A DNA stretch of 64,000 bases, from contig NZ_JACIIX010000001.1 in assembly GCF_014205675.1 (NCBI RefSeq), forward strand, positions 420,989 to 484,988. The letters are read 5' to 3'. Within the stretch, counting starts at the first letter, position 1, and every line of letters begins with the position of its first letter. A program made the translations under genes and the position numbers. The DNA is from Novispirillum itersonii (lineage in GTDB: Bacteria > Pseudomonadota > Alphaproteobacteria > Rhodospirillales > Rhodospirillaceae). Of the stretch, positions 18,706-29,059 are shown in pieces. The notes under the pieces were generated by a model. That model was given only the letters and a program-made list of their open reading frames with translations. It had not been told where the DNA came from and searched no databases.

Positions 18706-19392
18706 ATGCTGGCCGATACCCTTCTGTCGCTGGATCAAAGCCTTGCCGTCGCCCGGGTGATCACGCTGGTTGATATGACCGCCGTGGCGGTGTTCGCCAT
18801 CTCCGGCGCGCTGGTTGCCGCCCGGCGGGAAATGGACCTGCTCAGCTTCGTCTTCGTCGGCACCGTCACCGGAATCGGTGGCGGCACCCTGCGCGACCTG
18901 ATTCTGGGGGTACGCCCGGTGTGGGTGACTCAGCCGGACTATCTGGTGATCTGCATTGTCGCCTCTGTCACCACCTTCTGGGCGGCGCGGCTGCTGTCCT
19001 CCCGCTATCGGGCGCTGGTGTGGATGGATGCGGTCGGGGTTGGCATGTATGCAGTGACCGGGGCCCAGAAGGCCGCCGCCCTTGGGGCCGCGCCGGTGGT
19101 CTCGGTGCTGATGGGGGTGATGACCGCCGCCTTCGGCGGACTGATGCGCGATATCATGTGCGGGGAAAAATCACCGCTGCTGTTTAACCGCGAGGTCTAC
19201 GCCACCGCCGCCATTCTGGGGGCCAGTGTCTATCTGGTCCTGCGGGCGCTGGACCTGCCGGTGGAAATTCAGGCCGCCGGGGGATTCTGCGCCGGTTTCG
19301 GCCTGCGGGCCGGGGCCATTGTCTTCGGCTGGGGCCTGCCAACCTACCGCCGTCCGGCCCGCCCGCTGGACGGCCCGGACGGACGCGACTGA
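18706..19392 (+). CDS. TRIC / UPF0126 family cation channel protein
   Basis: A 228-residue inner-membrane protein with about seven helices and the duplicated family motif: GTVTGIGGGTLRDLILG near residue 48 and VMTAAFGGLMRDIMCGE near residue 137. Prokaryotic members of this family form trimeric monovalent-cation channels; the physiological role here is unknown. It starts 3 bp after gloB and ends convergent with the methyltransferase gene. Confidence 0.88.
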   Translation: MLADTLLSLDQSLAVARVITLVDMTAVAVFAISGALVAARREMDLLSFVFVGTVTGIGGGTLRDLILGVRPVWVTQPDYLVICIVASVTTFWAARLLSSRYRALVWMDAVGVGMYAVTGAQKAAALGAAPVVSVLMGVMTAAFGGLMRDIMCGEKSPLLFNREVYATAAILGASVYLVLRALDLPVEIQAAGGFCAGFGLRAGAIVFGWGLPTYRRPARPLDGPDGRD

Positions 19393-19409
19393 TACCGTTC
19401 CTCATTCCA

Positions 19410-20021
19410 TCACAGCGGCGCTGTGGCATGCGCCAGTTGCAGGTGACGCCCTTCCGTCCACACCCGGACCGCCACAAAACCGGCAGCGGTCACCAGACCG
19501 GACAGGTCGGCATCACTGTAATACCGCATGGCCGGTGCATAGGGCCGGAGAAACAGCGAAGCGGAACGCGCTGCGGTGACAATCACCAGCCGCCCGCCCG
19601 GCTTCAGCACCCGACGGACCTCGGCCAGCATCCTCCCCGGATCGGCGACAAAAAAGAACATATGGGCACTGGCTGCCGCATCGAAACTGGCGTCCGCCCA
19701 CGGCAGGGCATGGACATCCCCCAACCGCAGATCCAGCCGGCCGGCGGCAATCGCCGCATGGTTCCGTTCCGCACTCAGGGCGATCATCTCCGGGCTGTGG
19801 TCAATGGCTGCCCCAGCCGCACAGACCGCCAGCATCTCCTGCAACAGCACCCCGGCCCCGCAACCGGTCTCCACCACCGTTTCGCCGGGGCGCAAGGCCA
19901 GTTCCGTTTTCAGGCGGTCAAAGCCCTGTCGGTGGGGTCGGGACTCCCGGTACAGGCTGCGGCCAATCCACCCCGACGGTTTGCGGGCCGTCACATCAAT
20001 AAAGCGGTCACGCAGGGACAT
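19410..20021 (-). CDS. SAM-dependent methyltransferase in siderophore cassette
   Basis: A 203-residue class I methyltransferase: VVETGCGAGVLLQEML (motif I, about residue 50), LGDVHALPWADASFDAAAS and VLKPGGRLVIVTAAR. ATG 20021 lies inside the end of the upstream MFS gene (14-bp overlap), so it is the last gene of the araC-receptor-MFS cassette. Its partnership suggests modification of an imported siderophore or an iron-related metabolite, but nothing in the protein defines the substrate. Confidence 0.82.
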   Translation of the reverse strand: MSLRDRFIDVTARKPSGWIGRSLYRESRPHRQGFDRLKTELALRPGETVVETGCGAGVLLQEMLAVCAAGAAIDHSPEMIALSAERNHAAIAAGRLDLRLGDVHALPWADASFDAAASAHMFFFVADPGRMLAEVRRVLKPGGRLVIVTAARSASLFLRPYAPAMRYYSDADLSGLVTAAGFVAVRVWTEGRHLQLAHATAPL

Positions 20022-21264
20022 CGCAATCTCTCTCAACAGGCAGCGGCGGATCAAACCGCCGGATCATTACGGCCAGACCAGCCATCACCGACACCGACAG
20101 TGCCGACAGGGTCAGAAAATGGGCGGCATAGCCCAGATGCTGGGCCATCAGCCCGCCAACACTGGCAAACAGCAGCGACCCCAGACTTTCCGCGCATAAG
20201 AACAGGGTGAAATCGGTTCCCGGCTGATCGGAGGCCGACCACCGCATGAACAGGGTCAGAAAGGCCAGAGATGCCATGCCCTCCAGAAACGCCTGCACAA
20301 CGGCCAGAACAGCGGTCAACGGCACCACGGCAGCCCCCGGCGGGTCCAGAACCAGCCCGCCGGTCATGGCAAGACACAGCGCCGCCGCCGCCCCGGCCCC
20401 ACAGGCCAGTCCCCGGGGCGAAACCCCACGCAGCAGCAACCCCGCTCCGGCCGGGGCTCCGGCCAGGCCAAGGGTGGCAAAGGCAACGGCCGAGATCACG
20501 CCGACCTGATCCAGAGTAAGCCCCTGATCCACCCAGTAACTTTTCAGCATACCGTCACTGCCTGCCGAAGCCGCCTTGAACAGCAGGGCAACCCCGATCA
20601 TCGCCACCGCGTGCCGTTGCCGCAGGAAATGCCGCAGAGAAGGGGACCGGGCCGAGACGGCCTCCCCGTCTGCCGGAGGGGGTGGCAGCGCGGCGGCCAG
20701 ACCGGCCATCACCGGCATCCACGCCCCACACAGCAGCATCGCCCCTGCCCATCCCACGGTCTGATCGGACAGGAGAACCGCTGCCGCCCCCCCAAGCATC
20801 CCAACGGTGAAACCGATAAAGCGGACCGTGTTGACCGCCCGCGCCCCCATCCGGCGACGCTGAAGGATCGCATGGCGGTCCACCGCAATATCCTGCGTGG
20901 CTGTCAGGGTGTTCAGGACCACCAGAAGGCCGAGCAAAACCCCCATCTGTTCCGGTCTGGCCGGATCGCCGACCACGGCAAGCCCGGCAAACGCCAACCC
21001 CGCCATCCCCTGCATCCAGCGGATCACCGACAGGCACCCCCGCCGCATTGCCCACCGCTCCACCGGGGCCGCCCACAGGGCCTTAAGGATCCATGGCAGA
21101 AAGGCAAACGCTGACAGTCCTATCAGATCAAGCGGCAGACCGTGCGCCCGCAGGTACGGCGGCAGGCCAAGCCAGGTGATTCCCATCGGCAGCGCCTGCG
21201 ACACATAAAGTCCCCCCAGCAGAAGGGCATCGCGGCGGGGAAACGATCCTTGAGATCCGTCCAT
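20008..21264 (-). CDS. MFS transporter, AmpG/RhtX-like, putative siderophore permease
   Basis: A 418-residue inner-membrane protein with about twelve helices. The pattern GLYVSQALPMGITWLGLPPYLR at the N-terminus, then LPWILKALWAAPVERW and TATQDIAVD, places it with the peptide-acetyl-CoA/drug transporter (PAT) group that includes RhtX and FptX, which move siderophores across the inner membrane. ATG 21264 overlaps the receptor stop (TGATG); a GTG at 21270 is the alternative. The receptor and regulator next to it support the assignment; the ligand is unknown. Confidence 0.82.
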   Translation of the reverse strand: MDGSQGSFPRRDALLLGGLYVSQALPMGITWLGLPPYLRAHGLPLDLIGLSAFAFLPWILKALWAAPVERWAMRRGCLSVIRWMQGMAGLAFAGLAVVGDPARPEQMGVLLGLLVVLNTLTATQDIAVDRHAILQRRRMGARAVNTVRFIGFTVGMLGGAAAVLLSDQTVGWAGAMLLCGAWMPVMAGLAAALPPPPADGEAVSARSPSLRHFLRQRHAVAMIGVALLFKAASAGSDGMLKSYWVDQGLTLDQVGVISAVAFATLGLAGAPAGAGLLLRGVSPRGLACGAGAAAALCLAMTGGLVLDPPGAAVVPLTAVLAVVQAFLEGMASLAFLTLFMRWSASDQPGTDFTLFLCAESLGSLLFASVGGLMAQHLGYAAHFLTLSALSVSVMAGLAVMIRRFDPPLPVERDCDVPA

Positions 21265-23432
21265 CACCACACCGCCTTTGCGGTCAGACCGACGGCAGCA
21301 CCGTCTTCCGCCACCCCGTAATCCTGCCCGTTGGAGCGGAAATAGCCCTTCAGGACGGTCTCATCGGTCAGATTCCGTCCCCACAGGGACAGCGACCAGC
21401 CCTCTCCCTTGACCCCTGCCTCGGCATTCACCGTGAAGGCGGCAGGCTGGCGGTAGGCGCCTTCCGGATCGAAGGTATAGGAGGACCGCAGCGTCGGCGT
21501 GGTGCTGGCAAACAGGGTCAGCCCCGCCCCGACCGGATGCTGCCATGCCAGATCCGCCGTCAGGGTATGCCGCGGTGAAAAGGGCGTCTGATGACCGGAG
21601 TAATCCGCCCCGGTCGCCGCGACACGGAACGTATCGTACTGCGCCCGCAGCCAGCCATAGCCCAGGGTCAGCGTCACCTCTTCATTCAGGCGGGCGGCAG
21701 CCTCCAGCTCCGCCCCGTAGCTGGTGGCGGCGGCGGCATTATCGATCACCCGCAGGGTCGGTAGGGCAGGATTGACCGCCACCCGGGCCTGCTGGTTTTT
21801 CCAGTCGGTATAAAACGCGGCGACATTGACGGTCAGGCGGCCATCGGCCCAGTCGGTCTTGCTGCCGATCTCGTAAGACCAGCTTGTTTCCGGGTCATAG
21901 CTATTGGCCTTGCCTCCGGCCTCCAGAAACTGGCTGATCCCCCCGGCCTTGAAACCACGGCTGACCTTGCCATAGGCCATGACCTGCGGTGACACCGTCC
22001 AGGTCAGCCCGACCTCCGGCGACAGGGCATCATCGGTGCGGCGGCCCGAGGCGGTGGCGGGCGTCCCGAAGAAGTTGTTCCCCGACGGGCTGGAAACCGT
22101 GGCGGTCCCGTCCTTGATATCCCGGGTGTAGCGCAGCCCGGCGGATACCTCCACCGCAGGCGTCACCGCGTATCCAAGGTCGCCGAAGGCCGAAAAGGTT
22201 TCTGTGGTGACATCCAGCGCATTCCGGCTGGCATCTTCCTGCGACACCGACGCCATGTCGTAGGTCTGGCTGCCTTTAAAATCCTCATGCAGATAGAACA
22301 GCCCGGCCTGCCAGCGCAGATCCCCGGCAGACCGTACTGCCGGAGAGACGGATGCCAGCTTGACCTCCTGACTCACCTGCCACTGCCGTTCATCCTGACC
22401 CTGCAACAGCATCGGCGTTGCCGAGAAATCACCATCCAGCACCATATCCCACTGAAAGCCGCGGAAGGCGGAAATCGAGGTCAGGGTTGCCCCCGGCAGG
22501 TCATGGTCAACCTTCAGGGCTGCCCCGCCCCGGTCAGCACTGCGCTTGGCCGGGGCATCGAGAATGGATTCCCGCTTTTTCGCCACCGACAGCGGCACAA
22601 ACGGGATGCCGCCATCATCGGCATCCCGCTCATAATCGGCGGTCAGCCGCAGCGTCGTATCCTCTCCGGCGAAGGACGTAACCCCGATCCGGCCGGAATA
22701 GGTTCCGGTATCGGCATCCTTGCCGCCGGTGGTCCGGTTATCGATGTATCCATCCCGCTGAGTGCTGGCGAAGGATGCCCGGGCCCGGACGTTCCCGTTG
22801 GCCAGCGGCGTGCTGACGCTGCCCCGGACCGCCCGCTCATTCCCCGTGCCCAGCCGCAGATCCACAGAGGCCGCAGGCTCCGCCCCGGCATCCGGCGTTA
22901 CCACCGTGACCGCCCCGCCGATGGTGTTCTTGCCGTACAGGGTGGTCTGGGGGCCACGGATCACTTCCACCCGCCCGACATCGGTCAGCAGCGTCGGAAA
23001 GGCCCCGGGACGCCCGACATAGACGTCATCGAGAAACAGTCCGACCCCAAGCTGACGGTCAATCCCGCCGTCCATTCCCATCGACCCGACCCCACGGATG
23101 GTGAACGGCCCGCCCTGCGGACTGAAAACCGTGCTCGGGCTCAGGCGGGCCACATCCTCGAAGCTGCTGCCACGGCCCCGGTCCAATGCCTCCCCCGACA
23201 CCGTGGTGACCGCCACCGGGGTTTCCTGAGCCAGCTCCGGGGTTCTGCGGGCGCTGACCGTCACCTCCGGCAACGCCACCACTGCGGAAGCCGGTGACGC
23301 AGGGGGGGCAGACTGGGCTACGGCCGGATCAGGGGCAAGAAGTGCTGTCCCCGCCAGACAGGCAGAGATCAGGGCCTGAGAGAACTGGGGGGAGAATTGG
23401 GGGGAGAATTGGAGAGACCGTCGGCAGGACAT
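21264..23432 (-). CDS. TonB-dependent outer-membrane receptor
   Basis: A 722-residue receptor. A signal peptide of about 40 residues ends at AVA before QSAPPAS. A TonB-box-like LPEVTVSARR is followed by the plug domain (about 60-170: GGPFTIRGVGSMGMD, VEVIRGPQTTLYGKNTIGGA) and a beta-barrel ending in an aromatic residue (KAVW). The signal region carries an in-frame tandem QFSP repeat. Next to an AraC regulator and an RhtX-like permease, a ferric-siderophore ligand is most likely. An MFS gene overlaps its stop. Confidence 0.92.
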   Translation of the reverse strand: MSCRRSLQFSPQFSPQFSQALISACLAGTALLAPDPAVAQSAPPASPASAVVALPEVTVSARRTPELAQETPVAVTTVSGEALDRGRGSSFEDVARLSPSTVFSPQGGPFTIRGVGSMGMDGGIDRQLGVGLFLDDVYVGRPGAFPTLLTDVGRVEVIRGPQTTLYGKNTIGGAVTVVTPDAGAEPAASVDLRLGTGNERAVRGSVSTPLANGNVRARASFASTQRDGYIDNRTTGGKDADTGTYSGRIGVTSFAGEDTTLRLTADYERDADDGGIPFVPLSVAKKRESILDAPAKRSADRGGAALKVDHDLPGATLTSISAFRGFQWDMVLDGDFSATPMLLQGQDERQWQVSQEVKLASVSPAVRSAGDLRWQAGLFYLHEDFKGSQTYDMASVSQEDASRNALDVTTETFSAFGDLGYAVTPAVEVSAGLRYTRDIKDGTATVSSPSGNNFFGTPATASGRRTDDALSPEVGLTWTVSPQVMAYGKVSRGFKAGGISQFLEAGGKANSYDPETSWSYEIGSKTDWADGRLTVNVAAFYTDWKNQQARVAVNPALPTLRVIDNAAAATSYGAELEAAARLNEEVTLTLGYGWLRAQYDTFRVAATGADYSGHQTPFSPRHTLTADLAWQHPVGAGLTLFASTTPTLRSSYTFDPEGAYRQPAAFTVNAEAGVKGEGWSLSLWGRNLTDETVLKGYFRSNGQDYGVAEDGAAVGLTAKAVW

Positions 23433-23471
23433 CGGAAAACCTCACCGTCAAAAAAAGGTGAGGTCACTCAA

Positions 23472-23494
23472 CAGCGAATCATTCTTAATAACAA
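23472..23494 (-). promoter_or_regulatory. Weak Fur-box-like site before the TonB receptor gene
   Basis: On the minus strand this stretch contains AAGAATGATTCGC about 45 nt before the receptor start. Its centre matches the AATnATT core of the Fur 7-1-7 motif, but the outer positions agree only partly. Reported as a weak candidate only. Confidence 0.35.
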
Positions 23495-23542
23495 CAGGCC
23501 CAGCTTTGGGGTTTCGGATTTTCTGTTTCGGAATCGCGGCAG

Positions 23543-24370
23543 TCAGGCATCCCGGTCTTTCAGGAACGCCGACGGAGGCATGCCGAACCGGCGGCGGAAC
23601 TCTGCCGAAAAATGCGCTGGCGTATAGCCAAACCGATAGGCAACCGTCGCGACGCCCCCTTCGCCCCGCTCCAGCGCCTCACGGGCCTGCAACAGCCGCT
23701 GCTCCTTCACCCACGCTCCGGGCGACAGCCCGTATTCTCCGGCAAAAACCTGCCCCAGCCTGCGGACATTCAATCCCACCTGTCGGGCAACTTCCGGCAA
23801 GGTTGGCGGGGCTGCCATCGTCGCCAGCAAAATATCCCGGGCATCCTGCGCCCGCCGACGGTCCCGGGCCGGGAAAGTCGGTCCGCCCTGCCCGTCTTCT
23901 GACGGAGAAGCCTCCGGCAACAGGGCCGCCACCAGCTCAAAGGTCTGCGCCATCAGGGCCAGACGCCGCGCCGCGCCGCTCAGGGAGCAGGCCAGCATCG
24001 CCCGGGACAGACGGCGGGCCCGGACCGAGCTGGGATGCGCCACCGGCTCCCGGCGCAGCAGCGGTGCCACAGCGGCATCCCCCAGCAACTGTCCGGCCGT
24101 CTCGCTGTCCATATGCACGAAAACACCGCTGAGAACACTGTCCACCCGGGCCAGATGCTCGGTTTCCAGCGGCTGTTCAGCCCAGAAGCCGGTGGCCATG
24201 TTGCCGGTCCAGTGGTGGGGTGGCGCGGTGTCGTGACGGGTGGTGATACTGCCATCGACCAAAACCCCCAGCCACAGTCCCGGAGCCGTCCGGGACAGCC
24301 AGCGGTCACCGCTGCGCAATGTCTGCGTATCCAGAAACAGCCTGACCCCAGCCGCTTCGACACATTCCAT
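23543..24370 (-). CDS. AraC family regulator, PchR-like
   Basis: A 275-residue regulator whose last ~95 residues carry the AraC helix-turn-helix pair (TLPEVARQVGLNVRRLGQVF and ATVAYRFGYTPAHFSAEFRR). The N-terminal half looks like the sensor part of PchR-type regulators, which bind the imported ferric siderophore and switch on their own receptor operon. It is upstream of and co-oriented with the TonB receptor gene, 110 bp apart. A strong Fur-box candidate lies 53 bp before its start. Confidence 0.86.
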   Translation of the reverse strand: MECVEAAGVRLFLDTQTLRSGDRWLSRTAPGLWLGVLVDGSITTRHDTAPPHHWTGNMATGFWAEQPLETEHLARVDSVLSGVFVHMDSETAGQLLGDAAVAPLLRREPVAHPSSVRARRLSRAMLACSLSGAARRLALMAQTFELVAALLPEASPSEDGQGGPTFPARDRRRAQDARDILLATMAAPPTLPEVARQVGLNVRRLGQVFAGEYGLSPGAWVKEQRLLQAREALERGEGGVATVAYRFGYTPAHFSAEFRRRFGMPPSAFLKDRDA

Positions 24371-24422
24371 GGCAGCATACTCCCAGATCCGGGCACAACC
24401 GGATCCACCAATCGCATCAACT

Positions 24423-24441
24423 AATAATGATTGTCAATATC
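24423..24441 (-). promoter_or_regulatory. Putative Fur box upstream of the siderophore cassette
   Basis: On the minus strand these 19 bases match the classical Fur consensus GATAATGATAATCATTATC at 16 of 19 positions. The site is 53 bp before the AraC regulator start, where promoter occlusion is expected, and the surrounding sequence is AT-rich. It supports iron repression of the cassette. Confidence 0.7.
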
Positions 24442-24470
24442 ATCAGATAGTATACCCAACCGGGGAGCAA

Positions 24471-24511
24471 AAAAGCAGGGCAGCCCCAACGGGACTGCCC
24501 TGTTCTTTTTC
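24471..24511 (-). terminator. Intrinsic terminator of dnaK-dnaJ
   Basis: On the minus strand CAGGGCAGTCCC pairs with GGGCTGCCCTG (one mismatched or bulged base) around a 4-nt loop, followed by CTTTTTTG. It lies 16 bp after the dnaJ stop. Confidence 0.8.
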
Positions 24512-24526
24512 ATAAACTCTGCGGAA

Positions 24527-25681
24527 TCAGTTTTTCGGACCGTCAGTCAGATCATCCCAGAATTCCTTGATCCGGCTGAAGAAACCACTGCTTTCCGGGC
24601 TGGTATTGCCATCACCGCCCCCGGCGGCGGCAAATTTACGCAGAAGCTCCTTCTGCTCCGCACTCAGGTTGACCGGGGTTTCCACCACCGCCTGAATGAA
24701 CATGTCACCCCGGGCCGTGGAGCGCAGGACACTCATGCCCTTGCCCTTCAGCCGGAACTGATGGCCGTTCTGGGTGCCTTCCGGGATGGTCACGCTGGCC
24801 CGGCTGCCGTCAATGCACGGCACCTCGATGGTGCCGCCCAGCGCCGCCGTGGTCATCGGAATCGGCACCTTGCAGTAAATGTTGGCACCGTCGCGCTGGA
24901 AGATCCGGTGCGGCCGGACCGACAGGAAAATATACAGATCCCCGGCCGGAGCGCCGCGCAGACCGGCTTCTCCTTCCCCGGAGAGACGGATCCGGGTGCC
25001 ATCCTCAACCCCTGCCGGAATCTTCACTTCCAGCATCTTATCCTTGCGCTGACGGCCGGAGCCGCCGCAGGACGAACAGGGATCCTTGATAACCTTACCG
25101 GCCCCGCCACAGGTCGGACAGGCCCGTTCAATGGTGAAGAAGCCCTGCTGCGCCCGCACCCGGCCATGACCGTGACAGGTCGGGCAGGTGGCGGGGGCAG
25201 CACCGTTCTTGGCCCCGGTGCCATTACAGGGTTCGCAGCCCGCCGACGTCTGGATGGTAACCGTCGCGGCCCGCCCGGCAAAAGCGTCTTCCAGCGAAAT
25301 GTCCATTTCGTAGCGCAGGTCGGAGCCGCGCAGGTTGGACCCGCCACCGCCACCACCGCCCCGACGCCCCATGAACTCGCCGAACATTTCCTCGAAAATG
25401 TCGCCGAAGCCGCTGAAACCGGCACCACCGCCGAAGCCACCGCCTCCGGCACCGCCCTCAAAAGCCCCGTGACCGAAGCGGTCGTAAGCCGCCCGCTTCT
25501 GATCGTCCTTCAGGATTTCATACGCTTCGTTGACTTCCCGGAACTTGGCCTCAGCCTCGGCATCCCCCGGATTGCGGTCCGGGTGGAACTGCATGGCCAG
25601 CTTGCGGTAGGCCTTTTTCAGGTCGTCGGCACTGGCGTCCTTCTGGCACCCCAGAACCTCGTAATAATCCCGTTTGCTCAT
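24527..25681 (-). CDS. dnaJ: Chaperone protein DnaJ
   Basis: The J-protein co-chaperone that stimulates DnaK ATPase. It has 384 residues with all parts: a J domain with HPD near residue 33, a G/F-rich linker (about 75-130), four CxxCxGxG zinc motifs ([32 protein letters not shown]) and the C-terminal substrate-binding domains. ATG 25681 gives the conserved N-terminus [11 protein letters not shown]. It is downstream of dnaK with a 204-bp gap containing a hairpin. Confidence 0.97.
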   Translation of the reverse strand: MSKRDYYEVLGCQKDASADDLKKAYRKLAMQFHPDRNPGDAEAEAKFREVNEAYEILKDDQKRAAYDRFGHGAFEGGAGGGGFGGGAGFSGFGDIFEEMFGEFMGRRGGGGGGGSNLRGSDLRYEMDISLEDAFAGRAATVTIQTSAGCEPCNGTGAKNGAAPATCPTCHGHGRVRAQQGFFTIERACPTCGGAGKVIKDPCSSCGGSGRQRKDKMLEVKIPAGVEDGTRIRLSGEGEAGLRGAPAGDLYIFLSVRPHRIFQRDGANIYCKVPIPMTTAALGGTIEVPCIDGSRASVTIPEGTQNGHQFRLKGKGMSVLRSTARGDMFIQAVVETPVNLSAEQKELLRKFAAAGGGDGNTSPESSGFFSRIKEFWDDLTDGPKN

Positions 25682-25847
25682 TGATGAATCCGACCGATGT
25701 GGCGACAGGATGCGTGCGCCTGAATGATGCGGCCCGGCCCCGGCACCGCCCGGCATCGCCGGAACGGATGGCCCGCCCGCTGTTCCGGTATCAGGCCGGA
25801 GACAGCAGACAGGCGGACAGCGGGGGGAACGGTCCTGCCATGACGGC

Positions 25848-25876
25848 GGTGCCCCGGCTTTATCGGCCGGGGCACC
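25848..25876 (-). other. Strong hairpin between dnaK and dnaJ
   Basis: A perfect stem of 11 bp (25848-25858 with 66-76 of the same line, GGTGCCCCGGC and its complement) with a 7-nt loop, just after the dnaK stop. No T-run follows on the minus strand, so it is more likely an mRNA-processing, stability or partial-attenuation element that sets the dnaK:dnaJ ratio than a full terminator. Confidence 0.55.
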
Positions 25877-25885
25877 CGGCCCGTC

Positions 25886-27778
<1,893 letters not shown>

Positions 27779-27917
27779 CATTCTCACCTGTTGCTGCGGC
27801 AGACACGCTGCGGCCCTGACCGGCGCCGCCACGGTCCCCTGAGGGGTTAAACAGTAAAGGCGGGCTCCCCAGGAGCCCTGTTCCCCGCCCGGGCAGACAG
27901 CCCGACGGTTTGAAAGG

Positions 27918-27946
27918 TATATAAGACAACCCGGCGCGGGCCGCAA
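27918..27946 (-). promoter_or_regulatory. Candidate dnaK promoter
   Basis: On the minus strand TTGCGG (27946-27941), a 17-nt spacer and TATATA (27923-27918), about 140 nt before dnaK. The same bases read TTG-N18-CTTATAT, close to the alphaproteobacterial heat-shock sigma-32 pattern, so either or both sigma factors may use it. No CIRCE element was seen. Confidence 0.5.
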
Positions 27947-28052
27947 CAGGATGACAGCGGCATTGCTGCCCTGCGGTGGTGTCAGGGCCGGGCCTGTGCT
28001 AAATCAGGCCTCTCAACCCTTTTTCTGCGGCATTTCAACAGAGAGCAGAGCG

Positions 28053-28304
28053 ATGATCCGTTACCGTCTGGTATGCAGCCACGATCACGAATTTGACCAG
28101 TGGTTCGACTCGATGGCCGACTACGACACCCAAAAGGCGGCCGTGGCCCTGTCCTGCCCTGAGTGCGGCGACACCGCCGTCAGCAAATCCCTGATGGCAC
28201 CGCGCCTGTCCGGCTCCGGCGGAACCGTCGGCAGCAGTGCCGATCCGGTGCCGCCCTGTGGCGGCGGTGGCTGTGGCGGCGGAATGTGCCCGGCCCTGAA
28301 CTGA
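28053..28304 (+). CDS. DUF1178 family protein (short form)
   Basis: An 83-residue protein starting MIRYRLVCSHDHEFDQWFDS, the typical DUF1178 N-terminus, with a zinc-ribbon-like pair (CSHDHEF and CPECGDTAVSKSLMAPRLS). Family members are usually clearly longer; here the C-terminal half is replaced by a Gly/Cys-rich tail (PPCGGGGCGGGMC) that could bind metal. Function unknown. It is divergent from dnaK and ends before a bidirectional terminator. Confidence 0.8.
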   Translation: MIRYRLVCSHDHEFDQWFDSMADYDTQKAAVALSCPECGDTAVSKSLMAPRLSGSGGTVGSSADPVPPCGGGGCGGGMCPALN

Positions 28305-28348
28305 CCCCGTCCCCCCAGCCCCCCGTCCCCCAGCCCGGAAGACACGAT

Positions 28349-28382
28349 AAAAGCCCCGGCGGAACACTCCGCCGGGGCTTTT
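28349..28382. terminator. Bidirectional intrinsic terminator (DUF1178 gene / metW)
   Basis: A perfect 15-bp stem, AAAAGCCCCGGCGGA (28349-28363) pairing with 28368-28382, with a 4-nt loop; A-run on one side and T-run on the other. It separates the convergent DUF1178 and metXW units. Confidence 0.92.
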
Positions 28383-28422
28383 TGATATCAGGCTTCGTGA
28401 TGACAGGCGCTGCGGCAACAGA

Positions 28423-29046
28423 TCAGGCCCGGCGCAGCAGGAACACCGCGTCCGCCCCCATCAGATTGGCCCAGCCGCCGGTCACATCCCAGTCGCGGCG
28501 GTGCCCGGCCCCGTCCAGCGCGAAGGCCGACTCGATCACCAGCCCCAGATCCTGACACAGCACCACAAAGTCACGGATGGTGCAGAAATGGATATTCGGG
28601 GTTTCATACCACTGGTACGATAGCGCCGAGGTCACCGGCATCCGCCCATGCAGTCCCAGATGCAGGCGGTTGCGCCAATAGCCGAAATTGGGGAACGAGA
28701 CGATCGCCCGCCGCCCGATCCGCAACAGGTTTTCCAGCACCCCACGCGGGTTGCGGGTGGCCTGAAGGGTCTTGGACAGAATCACGAAATCAAAACTGTC
28801 GGGCGGATAGGCGGCCAGATCGGTATCGGCGTCGCCCTGAATCACGCTCAGGCCCTGCCCGACCGCCTCGCGCACCCCGGCCATCGACAGCTCAATCCCC
28901 CGCCCGTCAACCTGACGGAACTCCTGAAGATAACTCAGCAGCAGGCCTTCGCCACAGCCGACATCCAGCACCCGGGCTTTCGGCTCAACCAGATCGGCAA
29001 TCAGTTGCAGGTCAATGCGCAGCCCGGCATGGGTGGTGGAGTTCAT
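28423..29046 (-). CDS. metW: Methionine biosynthesis protein MetW
   Basis: A 207-residue methyltransferase-fold protein that accompanies MetX and is required for its full activity in several bacteria. Seen: LRIDLQLIADLVEPKARVLD, VGCGEGLLLSYLQ, RGIELSMAGVREAVGQGLSV and FPNFGYWRNRL, all typical MetW segments. ATG 29046 lies 13 bp after the metX stop, forming the metX-metW operon. Confidence 0.94.
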   Translation of the reverse strand: MNSTTHAGLRIDLQLIADLVEPKARVLDVGCGEGLLLSYLQEFRQVDGRGIELSMAGVREAVGQGLSVIQGDADTDLAAYPPDSFDFVILSKTLQATRNPRGVLENLLRIGRRAIVSFPNFGYWRNRLHLGLHGRMPVTSALSYQWYETPNIHFCTIRDFVVLCQDLGLVIESAFALDGAGHRRDWDVTGGWANLMGADAVFLLRRA

Positions 29047-29059
29047 CGCGCCCCCTCCT

